Translations under genes and position numbers: made by a program
Notes under the pieces: model-generated
What the model was told of the DNA's origin: nothing
The model's database searches: none
What the model saw: the letters and a program-made list of their open reading frames with translations, nothing else
NCBI GenBank assembly: GCA_965261535.1
Contig: OZ253469.1
Span: forward strand, 1,736,001-1,800,000
DNA: 64,000 nucleotides
Direction: 5' to 3'
Source: VXNE01 sp965261535
GTDB lineage: Bacteria; Pseudomonadota; Gammaproteobacteria; Pseudomonadales; Azotimanducaceae
Shown here: piece by piece, positions 9,033 to 17,445 of the stretch
Layout: each line of letters starts with the position of its first letter
Position numbering within the stretch: the first letter of the stretch is position 1

Positions 9033-10649
9033 TCAGCCCGGGAGCTCGATCACTTGTGTCGCGACCCGTTCGATGAACGCCGCGTCGTGCTCCACAAAAA
9101 CAACCGTCGGTTTGTCCCGCAGCAACACCTCCTCGATCTGCTCGCGGGCATCGATGTCGATGAAGTTCAAGGGTTCGTCCCATAAAAGCAGGGGTGCCTC
9201 GGCGAGAAAGGAGCGCGCCAGGTCGATCTTTTTCTGCTCCCCGTGGCTCAGATCTTCCACGCGCCCGTCGAGAACGCGACCGCGCACCCCGAGGACAGCC
9301 ATGATCTGGCGAAAGCGGGACTCGTCGAGGCTCGCTTCGGCTAGCCGATCGCGCAAAAGTCCCGACCTCCATTGGGGATGCTGGTAGGTCCTCGCCACGG
9401 CTACATGCGCCGGCCTTGAGAGTGTGCCCGTGTGTCGATGCGGTGCGCTTTCGATCTGGTCCAGCAGGCTCGACTTGCCGCTGCCGTTGGGTCCGATGAC
9501 GGCGACTCGGTCGCCCGGCGCAATCGTGAACGACAGCCTGGCGAACACCGGCTCTTCGCCGCGCCACAGGCTCAGGTTGTTCGCGACGACCAGCGATCCA
9601 GCGACTCTACCGGGGTCGGGAAGTCGCAGGTGCCGTTCCTTCTCCACATCGACGAGTGTGCGACGTCGTTCGTCGGCTGCATTCCCGGCTCGACGTTCGG
9701 CGATGAGCGCTTTCTTCATCTGCCGCCTCGCGCGGTTCAAAGCCCTGTCGCTCTCCCGTTTTAGCGCGCCGGCGCGTCGGTCGGCGGCAACTTGCGTATG
9801 TCGCCCGATCTCCTCCTTCAATGCCGCATTCTCGGAGCGTTGCCTGGCAAGCCGTTGCCGGAAACGTTCGCGCCAGGCCGAGAACGACGTGCGCTCGACC
9901 TCGACGGTGTCGCGGTTCAGTGCGACGACGTGGTCGCAACAGGCGTCGAGAAACGCGCGGTCGTGGGAAATCAGCAGGAAGCCCGGCTTGGAACGCAGGT
10001 AGTCGGCAAGCCGGCGCCTGCCGTCGGCATCCAGGTGGTTGGTCGGTTCGTCGATCAAAGGAAAGCGGCGTCCCGGCGGGCGACTTGGAAGTGTTGCTGT
10101 CGCAGAACTCCCGTGGCGCTCGTTCGAGTCCGACACGAACAGGCTGGCAAGAAGACAACGCGTCTGTTCGCCGCCCGAGAGATTCGAGAACGGCCTGTCC
10201 CAGGATCGCTCATCGACGCCAAGCGCGGAGAGTTCCGATTCGATGCCGCTGTCGATGGCGTAGCCGCCGGACTCCTCGTAGGCGTCGAGAAGCTCGCCGT
10301 AGCGGGCAATGGCATCCTCGCCACCATCCGCAAGCAGGTCATCCATCGTGGTCTCCCATCGGCGGAAAGGGCCGACGGCATCCTTGACGACGTCCCGAAC
10401 GCGCTCTCCGGGATCAACAACCGGACGAGGGAAGTAGGCGGTCGGTACTTGCTCGATCCTGCCGCGGTCGGGAACGAGTTCGCCGTGGATCAACCGCATC
10501 AGGGTGGTCTTGCCGCGACCGTTTCGACCCACGAGGGCGCACCGCCACTGGGTATCGATGACGAGATCGACGTCTTTGAAGACGTTGTCTTCGGAACCGG
10601 GGTAGCCGAAGGTCAATCTCCGGCAGATGATGGTGGACATGCGAGACAA
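9033..10649 (-). CDS. ABC-F family ATP-binding protein (Lsa-like, tandem ATPase domains)
   Basis: The 538-aa soluble protein has two ABC ATPase domains and no membrane segment. Domain 1 has Walker A GRNGRGKT (41-48), signature LSGGEQ (157-162) and Walker B with DEPTNHLD (about 200-207). Domain 2 has Walker A GPNGSGKS (385-392), the degenerate signature LSHGEQ and Walker B LLLWDEPLN. A charged interdomain linker covers about residues 250-345. This architecture and the N-terminus resemble the Lsa-type ABC-F proteins that protect ribosomes from antibiotics; the specific role here is inferred only. Residues 172-194 form an unusual serine/arginine-rich insertion between signature and Walker B. It converges with the DUF433 gene. 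Confidence 0.85.
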   Translation of the reverse strand: MSRMSTIICRRLTFGYPGSEDNVFKDVDLVIDTQWRCALVGRNGRGKTTLMRLIHGELVPDRGRIEQVPTAYFPRPVVDPGERVRDVVKDAVGPFRRWETTMDDLLADGGEDAIARYGELLDAYEESGGYAIDSGIESELSALGVDERSWDRPFSNLSGGEQTRCLLASLFVSDSNERHGSSATATLPSRPPGRRFPLIDEPTNHLDADGRRRLADYLRSKPGFLLISHDRAFLDACCDHVVALNRDTVEVERTSFSAWRERFRQRLARQRSENAALKEEIGRHTQVAADRRAGALKRESDRALNRARRQMKKALIAERRAGNAADERRRTLVDVEKERHLRLPDPGRVAGSLVVANNLSLWRGEEPVFARLSFTIAPGDRVAVIGPNGSGKSSLLDQIESAPHRHTGTLSRPAHVAVARTYQHPQWRSGLLRDRLAEASLDESRFRQIMAVLGVRGRVLDGRVEDLSHGEQKKIDLARSFLAEAPLLLWDEPLNFIDIDAREQIEEVLLRDKPTVVFVEHDAAFIERVATQVIELPG

Positions 10650-10865
10650 GCCTCATGTGGCAGGGGCGTGGGAACGCGGGGTCTGCTGGGCTTATCGCAT
10701 CGGTCTTCGCTTGCTGATAGTTCGTGGAAATGGACGCGGCCAGAATACCATGTCAGGCCTCTACCCGAACATGTGCGCGCAAGGCTCACTCGGCCGGGCG
10801 AAGTCTCGCCATCTAACCCGTTCGCCCACTCCTTGCGTGACGCTAAACGGCGATCCTCCGTCTCC

Positions 10866-12031
10866 TTAACCCGATCTCCTCTTTTGGGTTCCCGAATGGG
10901 TTCCCGAATGGGTTCCCGAATGGGTTCCCAACTGGGTCCCCGACGCTCGCTCCCAGGGGTATCTCGCTTTGAGGCCGTTCAGGTGCGTATGGGGCACAAG
11001 ATCTTCGTGCTGCAAGCGGCCAACGCCAATCCCTGGCGCGATTCCACTCAGCGAAAGCCACGACTTTCTGTTTGTTCGATCCCAGGCTGAAGAGCTCTTG
11101 ATGATGCCTGGGCGGGATTAGCAGGTTGGCTGCAAACCGATCTGCTTCCGCCTCTTCGGCCTGCGCTCCCCCGTGATTGAACTCCAGGAATATCTTCTTC
11201 TTGCCATGACGAAGAATATGGCCCGCTTCGTGGAACAGGGAAAACCACAACTGGTCGTTTGTCTTGTAGCGCAAGCTCAACATCAGCAGCGCCTTTTGTG
11301 GCGAAAGCCACCTCGTAGCACCCCTCGCAGAACACCCTTTTGGCGTCGGCGCCAGAACAACTGCAACGCCCGCCCCTGCGCACAGACTGCGCAAACACGG
11401 CACGAAAACCTCTGGATCTGTTTCAAGCGTAAGAGCCCGAAGTTTCGGTAGCCGAGACCTAAACGCATCCGCCGAATAAGGCGCGCAATCGATCTTTTCA
11501 GCGCCTAACTCTCCATGCCTCAATCAGGCCGCAATCGCGCCCAAGTTGCGACCAGCCTTGCCCGACATCCCATAGGCTGTCAGCTTGAGCCCGCTGGCCC
11601 AGCCCCTCCAGGCATCCACGGAACCCACACCAAAGAACCTCAAGCAATCGCTTACCGTCTCTACCTTGTCACGTTGCGGTCCGATCCATCCCATTCTCCT
11701 CATCGCCGCCACTGGAACTTCATCCAGCCACGGAACTTCATTTCGGAGCGTTTCGATTTTCCTGTTGCTTCGCCAAGGCAGCGCGATAGTCAGCTTCACG
11801 ATTCAGCCAGAATCGGGTGGTGCTACCAAGCACCCGCTCAAGTTTTAGCGCAGTTGCTTGGTTAATCGACGCTTCGCCCGATACGAGGTGATTGACAAAT
11901 TTCCTGGAAGTCCCAAGCCGAATTGCGAACTCAGCCTGCGTCCAGCTTCGCTCGTCCAACAGGTCGGCGACGGTATCTCCGGGAGGTGAGACCCAGTCGA
12001 GGTTAAAGGACATCCTCATCGCCTCGCTCAT
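10866..12031 (-). pseudogene. Broken HTH-ImmA/IrrE fusion (HigA-like N-terminus plus metallopeptidase)
   Basis: Read together, three frames rebuild a protein of about 388 aa. Residues 1-95 are a HigA-type helix-turn-helix (WTQAEFAIRLGTSRKFVNHL). The middle part is RNEVPWLDEVPVAAMRRMGW. The C-terminal part is an ImmA/IrrE zinc peptidase with FHEAGHILRH and EAEADRFAANLLIP. Three lesions are visible: a frameshift near 11765; an in-frame TGA at 11524-11526 where relatives have tryptophan (AIAA-stop-LRHGELGAEKIDC); and a frameshift near 11040 after VVAFAE, beyond which SGIAPGIGVGRLQHEDLVP continues in another frame. The last codons fall in a 12-bp tandem repeat. Family role: antitoxin/repressor with peptidase-based derepression. 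Confidence 0.8.
10886..10930. repeat. 12-bp tandem repeat, three and a half copies
   Basis: The unit GGGTTCCCGAAT is repeated at 10886, 10898 and 10910, followed by a partial copy at 10922. It lies at the 3' end of the broken HTH-ImmA gene, where it would encode a GTHS repeat. A copy number that is a multiple of three bases keeps the frame. Confidence 0.85.
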
Positions 12032-12054
12032 TTCATCTCTCTTCAGCAGTTGTC

Positions 12055-12110
12055 CTAATGGTAGTCGCCGATTTCTACAACGACCACGGCCGTGACGCTA
12101 CTCCAGTCGA
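12055..12110 (-). pseudogene. Possible 3' remnant of a HigB/RelE toxin gene
   Basis: Immediately upstream of the broken HTH-ImmA gene, the minus strand encodes VVVEIGDYH followed by a stop at 12055. HigB/RelE toxins commonly end in a VxIxDYH tail directly before their HigA antitoxin, so this looks like the last codons of the lost partner. Only about nine residues support it. Confidence 0.35.
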
Positions 12111-12220
12111 TGCCTGAGGGCGACCCTCGTGGGTGCGCGTGTCGCGTCCGGGTCCTTCTTCACCAGGCCGTCGCTCTCGCGCCGAACGAAAGCCGACCCC
12201 CGCTAAGTCGAGTAAAAAAG

Positions 12221-13075
12221 TCAGTCGCCTGTCTGGATAACAACGGTACCCGCGTCTCCGTCCACCTCCAGGGTCTGACCGCTCTCAATCCGCCGAGTGA
12301 CGTTGCCGGTGCCGACCACCGCAGGAATGCCGTATTCCCTGGCGACAATGGAGCCATGACCCAGGATGCCTCCGATGTCGGTCACGAGCCCGACAGCGTG
12401 GGCGAAGAGCTGGGTCCAGGCGGGGGATGTCATGGGGCAGACCAGGATGGACCCGGGCTGCATCCGGTCGAACTCCTGGGCACTCATGATCCGGCTGGCC
12501 GGCGCGGTGATCGTGCCCGGACTCACGGGGATGCCGCGCAGGGTATCGCTCGAGTCGTCGTTCTTGAACTGGGTCTGCTTGAACTTCACGCCGGGGTTCT
12601 CGCTGGCTTCTTCCGGAATCGTGCCCGGCGGGTGCAGGCGCTTGCGCGCCTCCCTGAGTTCCCGGCGGTTTGCTGTGAGGGCGAGATACTCGGGCATTGC
12701 CTTGCCGAGCCCGCGCGCTGCCAGGGCGGGCTTGATCTCGTCGCTTGTGAGGAAGTAGAGGTCATCCGGCTCGCTCAGGGTACCGACGTCCACCAGCCGT
12801 TGCCCCAACTCGGCCGCAATACGCCGCAGCGCGGGCCAGGCCGTGCCGAGCACAAAGCCGGACTCCTCGCGCATGGCGTAGTACTGATAGGCGAACCACA
12901 TCCGGTAGCGGAACTGCCAGTACTCGAACGGCTCCAGCAGTTCGCGGATCTCCGCGAGGGCCTTTCCCCGCTTGCGCGTCGCCTCTGCCCCGTGCCTGGC
13001 CGGGTCGTAGTCGGCCCGCTGTACCATGTTCTTGAGGGTCACGAACACGGCGGACGGGTCTTGCTGCTGGGTTGG
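12221..13075 (-). pseudogene. Truncated phosphoenolpyruvate-utilizing enzyme (PEP synthase-like, C-terminal part)
   Basis: The reading frame encodes about 275 residues matching the C-terminal region of PEP-synthase/pyruvate-phosphate-dikinase-type proteins, including the swivelling phosphohistidine domain: PVSPGTITAPASRI and GGILGHGSIVAREYGIPAVVG, where the histidine of GGILGHGS is the phosphorylated residue. Relatives are far longer and carry an N-terminal ATP-binding domain that is absent here. At about 13075 the frame runs into a transposase fragment, so the 5' part was lost by rearrangement. The frame has no convincing start codon of its own. Confidence 0.75.
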
Positions 13076-13097
13076 CTCGCAGAAATCGAGGCTGTAG

Positions 13098-13310
13098 CCC
13101 TGGTGACCGTAGGTCGCGAGTACATCCGCTATCCCTTGTCGTTACGCCAGGTCGAAGACATCCTGTTCGAACGAGGCATCGACATCAGCCACGAAACGAT
13201 GCGTTACTGGTGGAACCGGTTCGGCCGCAAGTTCGCAGCCGAGATACGGAAACGGCGCGTCGAGGGGCGCAGCTACTCGAACCGGCGCTGGCACCTTGAT
13301 GGATGCGTGT
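13098..13310 (+). mobile_element. IS6-like transposase N-terminal fragment
   Basis: The plus strand encodes YIRYPLSLRQVEDILFERG, then IDISHETMRYWWNRFG and RRWHLD, the helix-turn-helix and first part of the DDE domain of IS6/IS26-family transposases. Similarity stops right after WHLD, before the catalytic core, so only a fragment remains. It abuts the truncated PEP-synthase gene on one side and the DUF3368 gene on the other. Confidence 0.75.
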
Positions 13311-13328
13311 TGCGTTCTGGACGCCGCC

Positions 13329-13877
13329 TCACTCGTTCGCATTGCGGCGCACACCGTCGATGAGTTGGCGGGACAGGCGATAGCCGACGCCCGCCAGCTC
13401 CTTGAGGACCGGACTCACGGCAACGAGCAGGCCCCGTGACTTCGCGGCAAGCAGCACCCCCGCCACACCCACCAGGGGTATTCCGGCGCGTTGGGCGATC
13501 TTCCGGCCTTTGGCATCGTCGATCAGGAGGAATCTCGCCTTCCGTTCCAGGCACAGGGCGATGGCTTCGGCTTCTCCCGCGTCCACAATACGGACAAGAT
13601 TTGCGGCTTGCGCATCGTCCGCAAGCGGGGTGACGCGCAACCAGCCCGCCGACAGCGCTTCCCCGATCCGGGTGGCCCCGGGCCGCCCCGACCCGGCCTG
13701 AACTTCCTGGTGGACCGCCGGCGGAATGAGACCGTCGCCGAACAGGCTGCGAAGCAACTGTAGTTTCTCGACCCTGGCCAGGGCGATCAGCGGGCCGGCA
13801 TCGGCGACGAACGGGGATTCTTTACCGGAGACGGACTTCCCGCTCGCCTCGGCCGAAGGCTCCCCGCGATGATTCAC
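13329..13877 (-). CDS. DUF3368 PIN-like toxin
   Basis: The 182-aa product has the DUF3368 pattern: FVADAGPLIALARVEKLQLL with the catalytic-type Asp26, DGLIPPAVHQEV, VDAGEAEAIALCLE and FLLIDDAKGRKIAQ with the acidic pair. These proteins have a PIN fold and are predicted RNases forming the toxin of UPF0175-linked TA modules. The start overlaps the antitoxin stop by 4 bp (ATGA at 13874-13877), so the two genes are translationally coupled. An N-terminal extension of about 20 residues before the PIN core is longer than usual. All acidic positions look intact. Confidence 0.85.
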   Translation of the reverse strand: MNHRGEPSAEASGKSVSGKESPFVADAGPLIALARVEKLQLLRSLFGDGLIPPAVHQEVQAGSGRPGATRIGEALSAGWLRVTPLADDAQAANLVRIVDAGEAEAIALCLERKARFLLIDDAKGRKIAQRAGIPLVGVAGVLLAAKSRGLLVAVSPVLKELAGVGYRLSRQLIDGVRRNANE

Positions 13878-14206
13878 AAGGCGTTATGTAATTCGTCTTC
13901 GAGTTCCGATGGCGGGTAGTCCACCGCCGCCACGCCAGCCTTGCCGAGCAGGTCCATGAAATCTTCCGCACTCAGGTCGGCCACCTTGGCGGCTTGTGAC
14001 AGAGTCAATTGGCGTTGTTCGAACAGTTGCAGCGCGAGTGACCGATGCACGCCGACATCGAGAAGGCGGTCGTCGAAGGGAACGGCGAGGATGGTTGGCC
14101 GCCCGTGCTTGGTGATGATCGCCAGCCGCCCGTCCTCGGCGTTCCGGAGCAGTTCTGCGGAACGCTGCCTCAGGTCTCGAACGCTGAATGAGGTAGGCAA
14201 ACCCAT
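13874..14206 (-). CDS. Antitoxin: Phd/YefM-like N-terminus fused to UPF0175 domain
   Basis: The 110-aa product is a composite. Residues 1-48 (SFSVRDLRQRSAELLRNAEDGRLAIITKHGRPTI...) have the prevent-host-death/YefM DNA-binding pattern. Residues 50-105 (VHRSLALQLFEQRQLTLSQAAKVADLSAEDFMDLLG) match UPF0175, a helical antitoxin family. It precedes the DUF3368 toxin with a 4-bp overlap, the classic antitoxin-first order. The start is the ATG at 14206; upstream of it lies an unrelated IspG fragment in the same open frame. It probably autoregulates the pair through its N-terminal domain. Confidence 0.85.
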   Translation of the reverse strand: MGLPTSFSVRDLRQRSAELLRNAEDGRLAIITKHGRPTILAVPFDDRLLDVGVHRSLALQLFEQRQLTLSQAAKVADLSAEDFMDLLGKAGVAAVDYPPSELEDELHNAL

Positions 14207-14269
14207 GTGATCGTCCCTATAGTTGTGTACACGAATCGTAGCATAATTCTGCACGCGGACATCACATAT

Positions 14270-14575
14270 CGCTATGGCGCGTCCGGCCCCGGCGGCGATG
14301 CCGACATCGGCATCCTTCGCCTCTCCGGGTCCGTTGACCTCACACCCCATCACGGCCACTTTCAAGGGAGTCTTGATCTTCTTGATCATGTCGTCTACGG
14401 AGTTGGCGAGCTTGACGACGTCCACGTCCGCCCGGCCGCAACTGGGACAGGCGACCAGCACCGTGCCCTCCTTGCGCAGCTCGAGGGACTTGAGTATCTC
14501 GATCCCTGTGTAGATTTCCTCGGTGGGGTCGTCGCTCAGCGAGACTCGGATCGTGTCGCCGATGCCGTCGTAATC
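14270..14575 (-). pseudogene. ispG: Internal fragment of ispG (4-hydroxy-3-methylbut-2-enyl diphosphate synthase)
   Basis: About 100 codons on the minus strand match the C-terminal region of IspG (GcpE) of the MEP isoprenoid pathway: GIGDTIRVSLSDDP, VACPSCGR and VMGCEVNGPGEA, which hold the three cysteines that bind the 4Fe-4S cluster. Both ends are missing: upstream it meets an IS91-type transposase fragment, downstream it runs open into the antitoxin gene. The fragment cannot be functional; a full ispG presumably exists elsewhere. Confidence 0.85.
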
Positions 14576-14599
14576 CACTACCGGATCGCCATCGGGCCC

Positions 14600-15480
14600 A
14601 TCGCCGACAGGAAGGCATTGACCTCGCGCACCGTCCCGGTACGGCCCGAACCCTTCCCATCCACCTTGCTCGCCGGGCAGCCGGGCTTTTCGCTCCACGC
14701 CGCCACCGTCCGTGAAGCCGCCCAACGCGACAAGCTCGAAAAGCTCTGTCGCCACATCGCGCGGCCCGCCATCGCCAACGAGCGGCTCTCGACCAACGAT
14801 CGGGGACAAGTCATCTATCGGTTCAAGCAGCCGTTTCGCGACGGCTCCACCCGCGTCGTCCTCGACCCACTCGACTTCATCGCCCGCCCGGCGGCGTTGG
14901 TCCCGCATCCGCGATTGAACCTCACCCGGTTCCACGGCGTGTTCGCGCCGATTTGCAAGCATCGTGAGTCCGTCGTGGCAAAACGCAAACCTCGCCACGA
15001 AAAGCCGGATAAGCCCCTTGCCCCCATGACCTGGACGCAGCGCCTGAAACGCGTCTTCGCCATCGACATCGAGACCCGCCCCAAGTGCGACGGCACGCTG
15101 CGAGTCATCGCCCGCATCGAAAATCCCGATGTCATCGCCACGATCCTCGAGCACATTCGTGTACGCGAGGCAGCCACAACTGCCAATCCGAGAGCACCTC
15201 CGCTCAACACGGAGCACCCCGCCGCGCGAACACCAGGACAGGCTCCCGTAGAAAACGACCGCCCGACGCCATGCTGCGACCGCTACACAAGTAACCGCCG
15301 TTTCGCGCGACCTTTCCGTCTCCAGCGTCCACCGCCACATTCTCAACCGGCTCAACGGGCTCAACGGACGCCTCCGAAGACTTCCTCCGAGCGCCCCGTC
15401 AATCAACCGGACTTCGCAACCATCCCGTTTCGAGCGGTTATTCGTCCTATCCGCATTCCTGCGTGCAAATGGGCTAAACT
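14600..15480 (+). mobile_element. IS91-family (Y2) transposase C-terminal fragment
   Basis: The plus strand encodes GFSLHAATVREAAQRDKLEK, ARPAIANERLS, GQVIYRFKQPFRDGS, LDPLDFIARPAALVPHPRLN and MTWTQRLKRVFAIDIETRP, all typical of the C-terminal half of IS91-type Y2 transposases. The catalytic tyrosine region and N-terminus are absent; the sequence joins the ispG fragment near 14600. The distal part (from about 15180) is low-complexity, as in the tails of these transposases. Rolling-circle IS91 elements commonly mobilise neighbouring DNA, which fits the surrounding gene fragments. Confidence 0.78.
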
Positions 15481-15591
15481 GCGCGTAACAAACAATTTAT
15501 GCGCGCAAAAGTCCCATTCCCGCGCGAAAACCGTCGCGAGCCCGAGCAAGCGCGCGCTCACCGATCTCGCGCGGCCCGTTAAGGACAGTCC

Positions 15592-16989
15592 ATGGCGAGA
15601 CGGACGCCCGAACACTACCTGAACGCCATCGAAGCGGTGGTTCGGAATCATGGCGACGCCATGTCCGTGACCGAGATCGCGGCAGCCGTTCCCGAAGACA
15701 TGCCGCGGCGGACGCTGCAGGCCCGCATCGCCGCAATGGTCAGCAACTCGCGGCTTGTTGCCGAGGGTATCGGTCGTGCAACACGCTATCGGGTGCCTCG
15801 CGACGTTGATGCGGGGGCCGTGATCATTGCCGGACGCCCGCAGGTACACGCCCACGTCCGCGTCGACCCAGTGCTGTCCAACACCGGCGCGGCGATTCGG
15901 GAACACGTCACCCAGCCGACGACTCAACGCAAGCCCGTCGGTTACCAGCAGGCTTTCCTCGACGGCTACCATCCCGACCGACCCTATCTGTCGCCGGAAG
16001 ACCGGGAACTCCTGCACCGCCTCGGCCGCACATCGATGCCGCGCCAGCCCGCCGGCACACACGCCCGCCAGGTACGCGCCCGGCTGTTGGTCGACCTGTC
16101 CTGGAACTCGAGCCGGCTCGAGGGGAACACCTACTCCCTGCTCGACACGCAGCGGCTCCTGGATCTCGGCGGCGAGGCGACCGGGAAGACACGCGACGAC
16201 GCGAGGATGATTCTGAACCACCGGGCAGCCATTGAGTTCCTCCTCGACGAGAATGCCGAGGTCGAGTTCAACCGCTACACCATCTGCAGCCTCCACGCCC
16301 TGCTGTCACGCGACCTGCTGCCCGATCCGGGCGCCCCAGGGCGGCTGCGCATGAACATCGTCGGGATCGAAGGGTCCTCCTTCGAGCCCTTGGCCGTGCC
16401 TCAACGGATCGAGGAGTGCTTCGATCGGATCCTCGCCCGGCTGCGCGAGATCGACGATCCGTTCGAGCAAGCCTTCTTCGCGATGGTCCAGCTCCCCTAT
16501 CTGCAACCGTTCGAGGACGTCAACAAGCGGCTATCGCGCGTCGCGGCCAACATTCCACTGATACGGGCGAATCTTGCCCCGCTTTCCTTCTCGCAGGTTC
16601 CGCGATCGCTCTACATCGAGGGCGTCCTCGGCGTATACGAACTCAACCGGGTCGAACTGCTCCGCGATGTCTTCCTGCATGCCTACCGCAGGTCGGCCGT
16701 ACGATACGTCGCCGTCTCCGAGTCCATGGATCCCGACGGTGGATTGCGTCTGCAGCACCGACAAGCACTCAGCGACATCGTTCGCGCGGTCGTGAAGGGG
16801 CGGATGGGCCGCATCGCGGCTGCGCGGCACATCGCCGAATATGCCCGCCTCCGCGTGGACCACCACGAGCAGCCCTGGTTCCTGGAATCCGCACAATGGG
16901 AGCTACTCGGACTTCACGAACACAACTGCGTGCTCCACGGCCTGATGCCTGCGGACGTCGACGCCTGGAAGACCGTCTGGGATGCGTAA
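15592..16989 (+). CDS. Fic family protein with degenerate Fic motif
   Basis: The 465-aa protein carries an N-terminal winged-helix-like segment (MARRTPEHYLNAIEAVVRNH..., residues 1-70) and a Fic domain. An inhibitory-helix motif SSRLEGN lies at 173-179, N-terminal to the active loop (a class II arrangement). The active-site loop reads QPFEDVNKR (305-313) instead of HPFxxGNGR: the catalytic histidine is glutamine and both glycines are changed. Canonical Fic enzymes AMPylate proteins using that histidine, so normal activity is doubtful. Overall length and flanking helices are otherwise well conserved. The gene stands alone after the IS91 fragment. Confidence 0.85.
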   Translation: MARRTPEHYLNAIEAVVRNHGDAMSVTEIAAAVPEDMPRRTLQARIAAMVSNSRLVAEGIGRATRYRVPRDVDAGAVIIAGRPQVHAHVRVDPVLSNTGAAIREHVTQPTTQRKPVGYQQAFLDGYHPDRPYLSPEDRELLHRLGRTSMPRQPAGTHARQVRARLLVDLSWNSSRLEGNTYSLLDTQRLLDLGGEATGKTRDDARMILNHRAAIEFLLDENAEVEFNRYTICSLHALLSRDLLPDPGAPGRLRMNIVGIEGSSFEPLAVPQRIEECFDRILARLREIDDPFEQAFFAMVQLPYLQPFEDVNKRLSRVAANIPLIRANLAPLSFSQVPRSLYIEGVLGVYELNRVELLRDVFLHAYRRSAVRYVAVSESMDPDGGLRLQHRQALSDIVRAVVKGRMGRIAAARHIAEYARLRVDHHEQPWFLESAQWELLGLHEHNCVLHGLMPADVDAWKTVWDA

Positions 16990-17139
16990 CGAGGAGGCGC
17001 AATCGGCTTAAACCCAGACCCGGCACGTCAAACCCCACATCGCCGAGCTCCACCCCTTGCCCTAGGCATGGAGTCGCGGGACTGGCGCGCCGCGGGCCCC
17101 CGGGAACTCGAGGGCTCGAACACCTCTGACTGGCACCCA

Positions 17140-17445
17140 TCACCGCCGGGGCGGCAAGGTCACGCCTTCGCCGGACTCGAGTTGGAAGTACCCGTTGCCA
17201 CACCCTTCGGCCTCGAGGTACTTGCCGACCGCCACCGCGCTGTCGCGAATGTCGCCGCCCGGCGTCCAGTTGACGTAGAGCCGGTCGCCGATGATCTCCG
17301 AGGTGATCTTTTCGGTGTCCAACTCTCCCGTGGGCACCTCGAGGACGGCCTCCCTTGCCGCCGCCGGCGCGTCCGCCCTGCAGATCAAGGTGATCGAGGT
17401 CGGCAGGTGGAGGGGCTTGTCGGCGAACGGCAGGACCGCGCTCAA
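17140..17445 (-). CDS. Hypothetical protein coupled to sulfatase gene
   Basis: The 101-aa product is not recognised. It has no signal peptide or membrane segment and reads as a small beta-rich protein (SITLICRADAP, KITSEIIGDRLYVNWTPGG, GNGYFQLESGEGV). Its ATG overlaps the stop of the sulfatase gene by 4 bp (17442-17445), so it is co-translated with it and is probably a real gene rather than a chance frame. No function is proposed. Confidence 0.55.
   Translation of the reverse strand: MSAVLPFADKPLHLPTSITLICRADAPAAAREAVLEVPTGELDTEKITSEIIGDRLYVNWTPGGDIRDSAVAVGKYLEAEGCGNGYFQLESGEGVTLPPRR

Noticed and set aside
10886..10930. Short tandem repeat considered as a CRISPR remnant
   Set aside because: Units are 12 bp and directly adjacent with no spacers, and they are part of a coding frame.
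12092..13363. 423-codon plus-strand frame spanning the PEP-synthase fragment
   Set aside because: Only its last 70 or so codons match a transposase; the rest is antisense to a recognisable PEP-utilizing domain.
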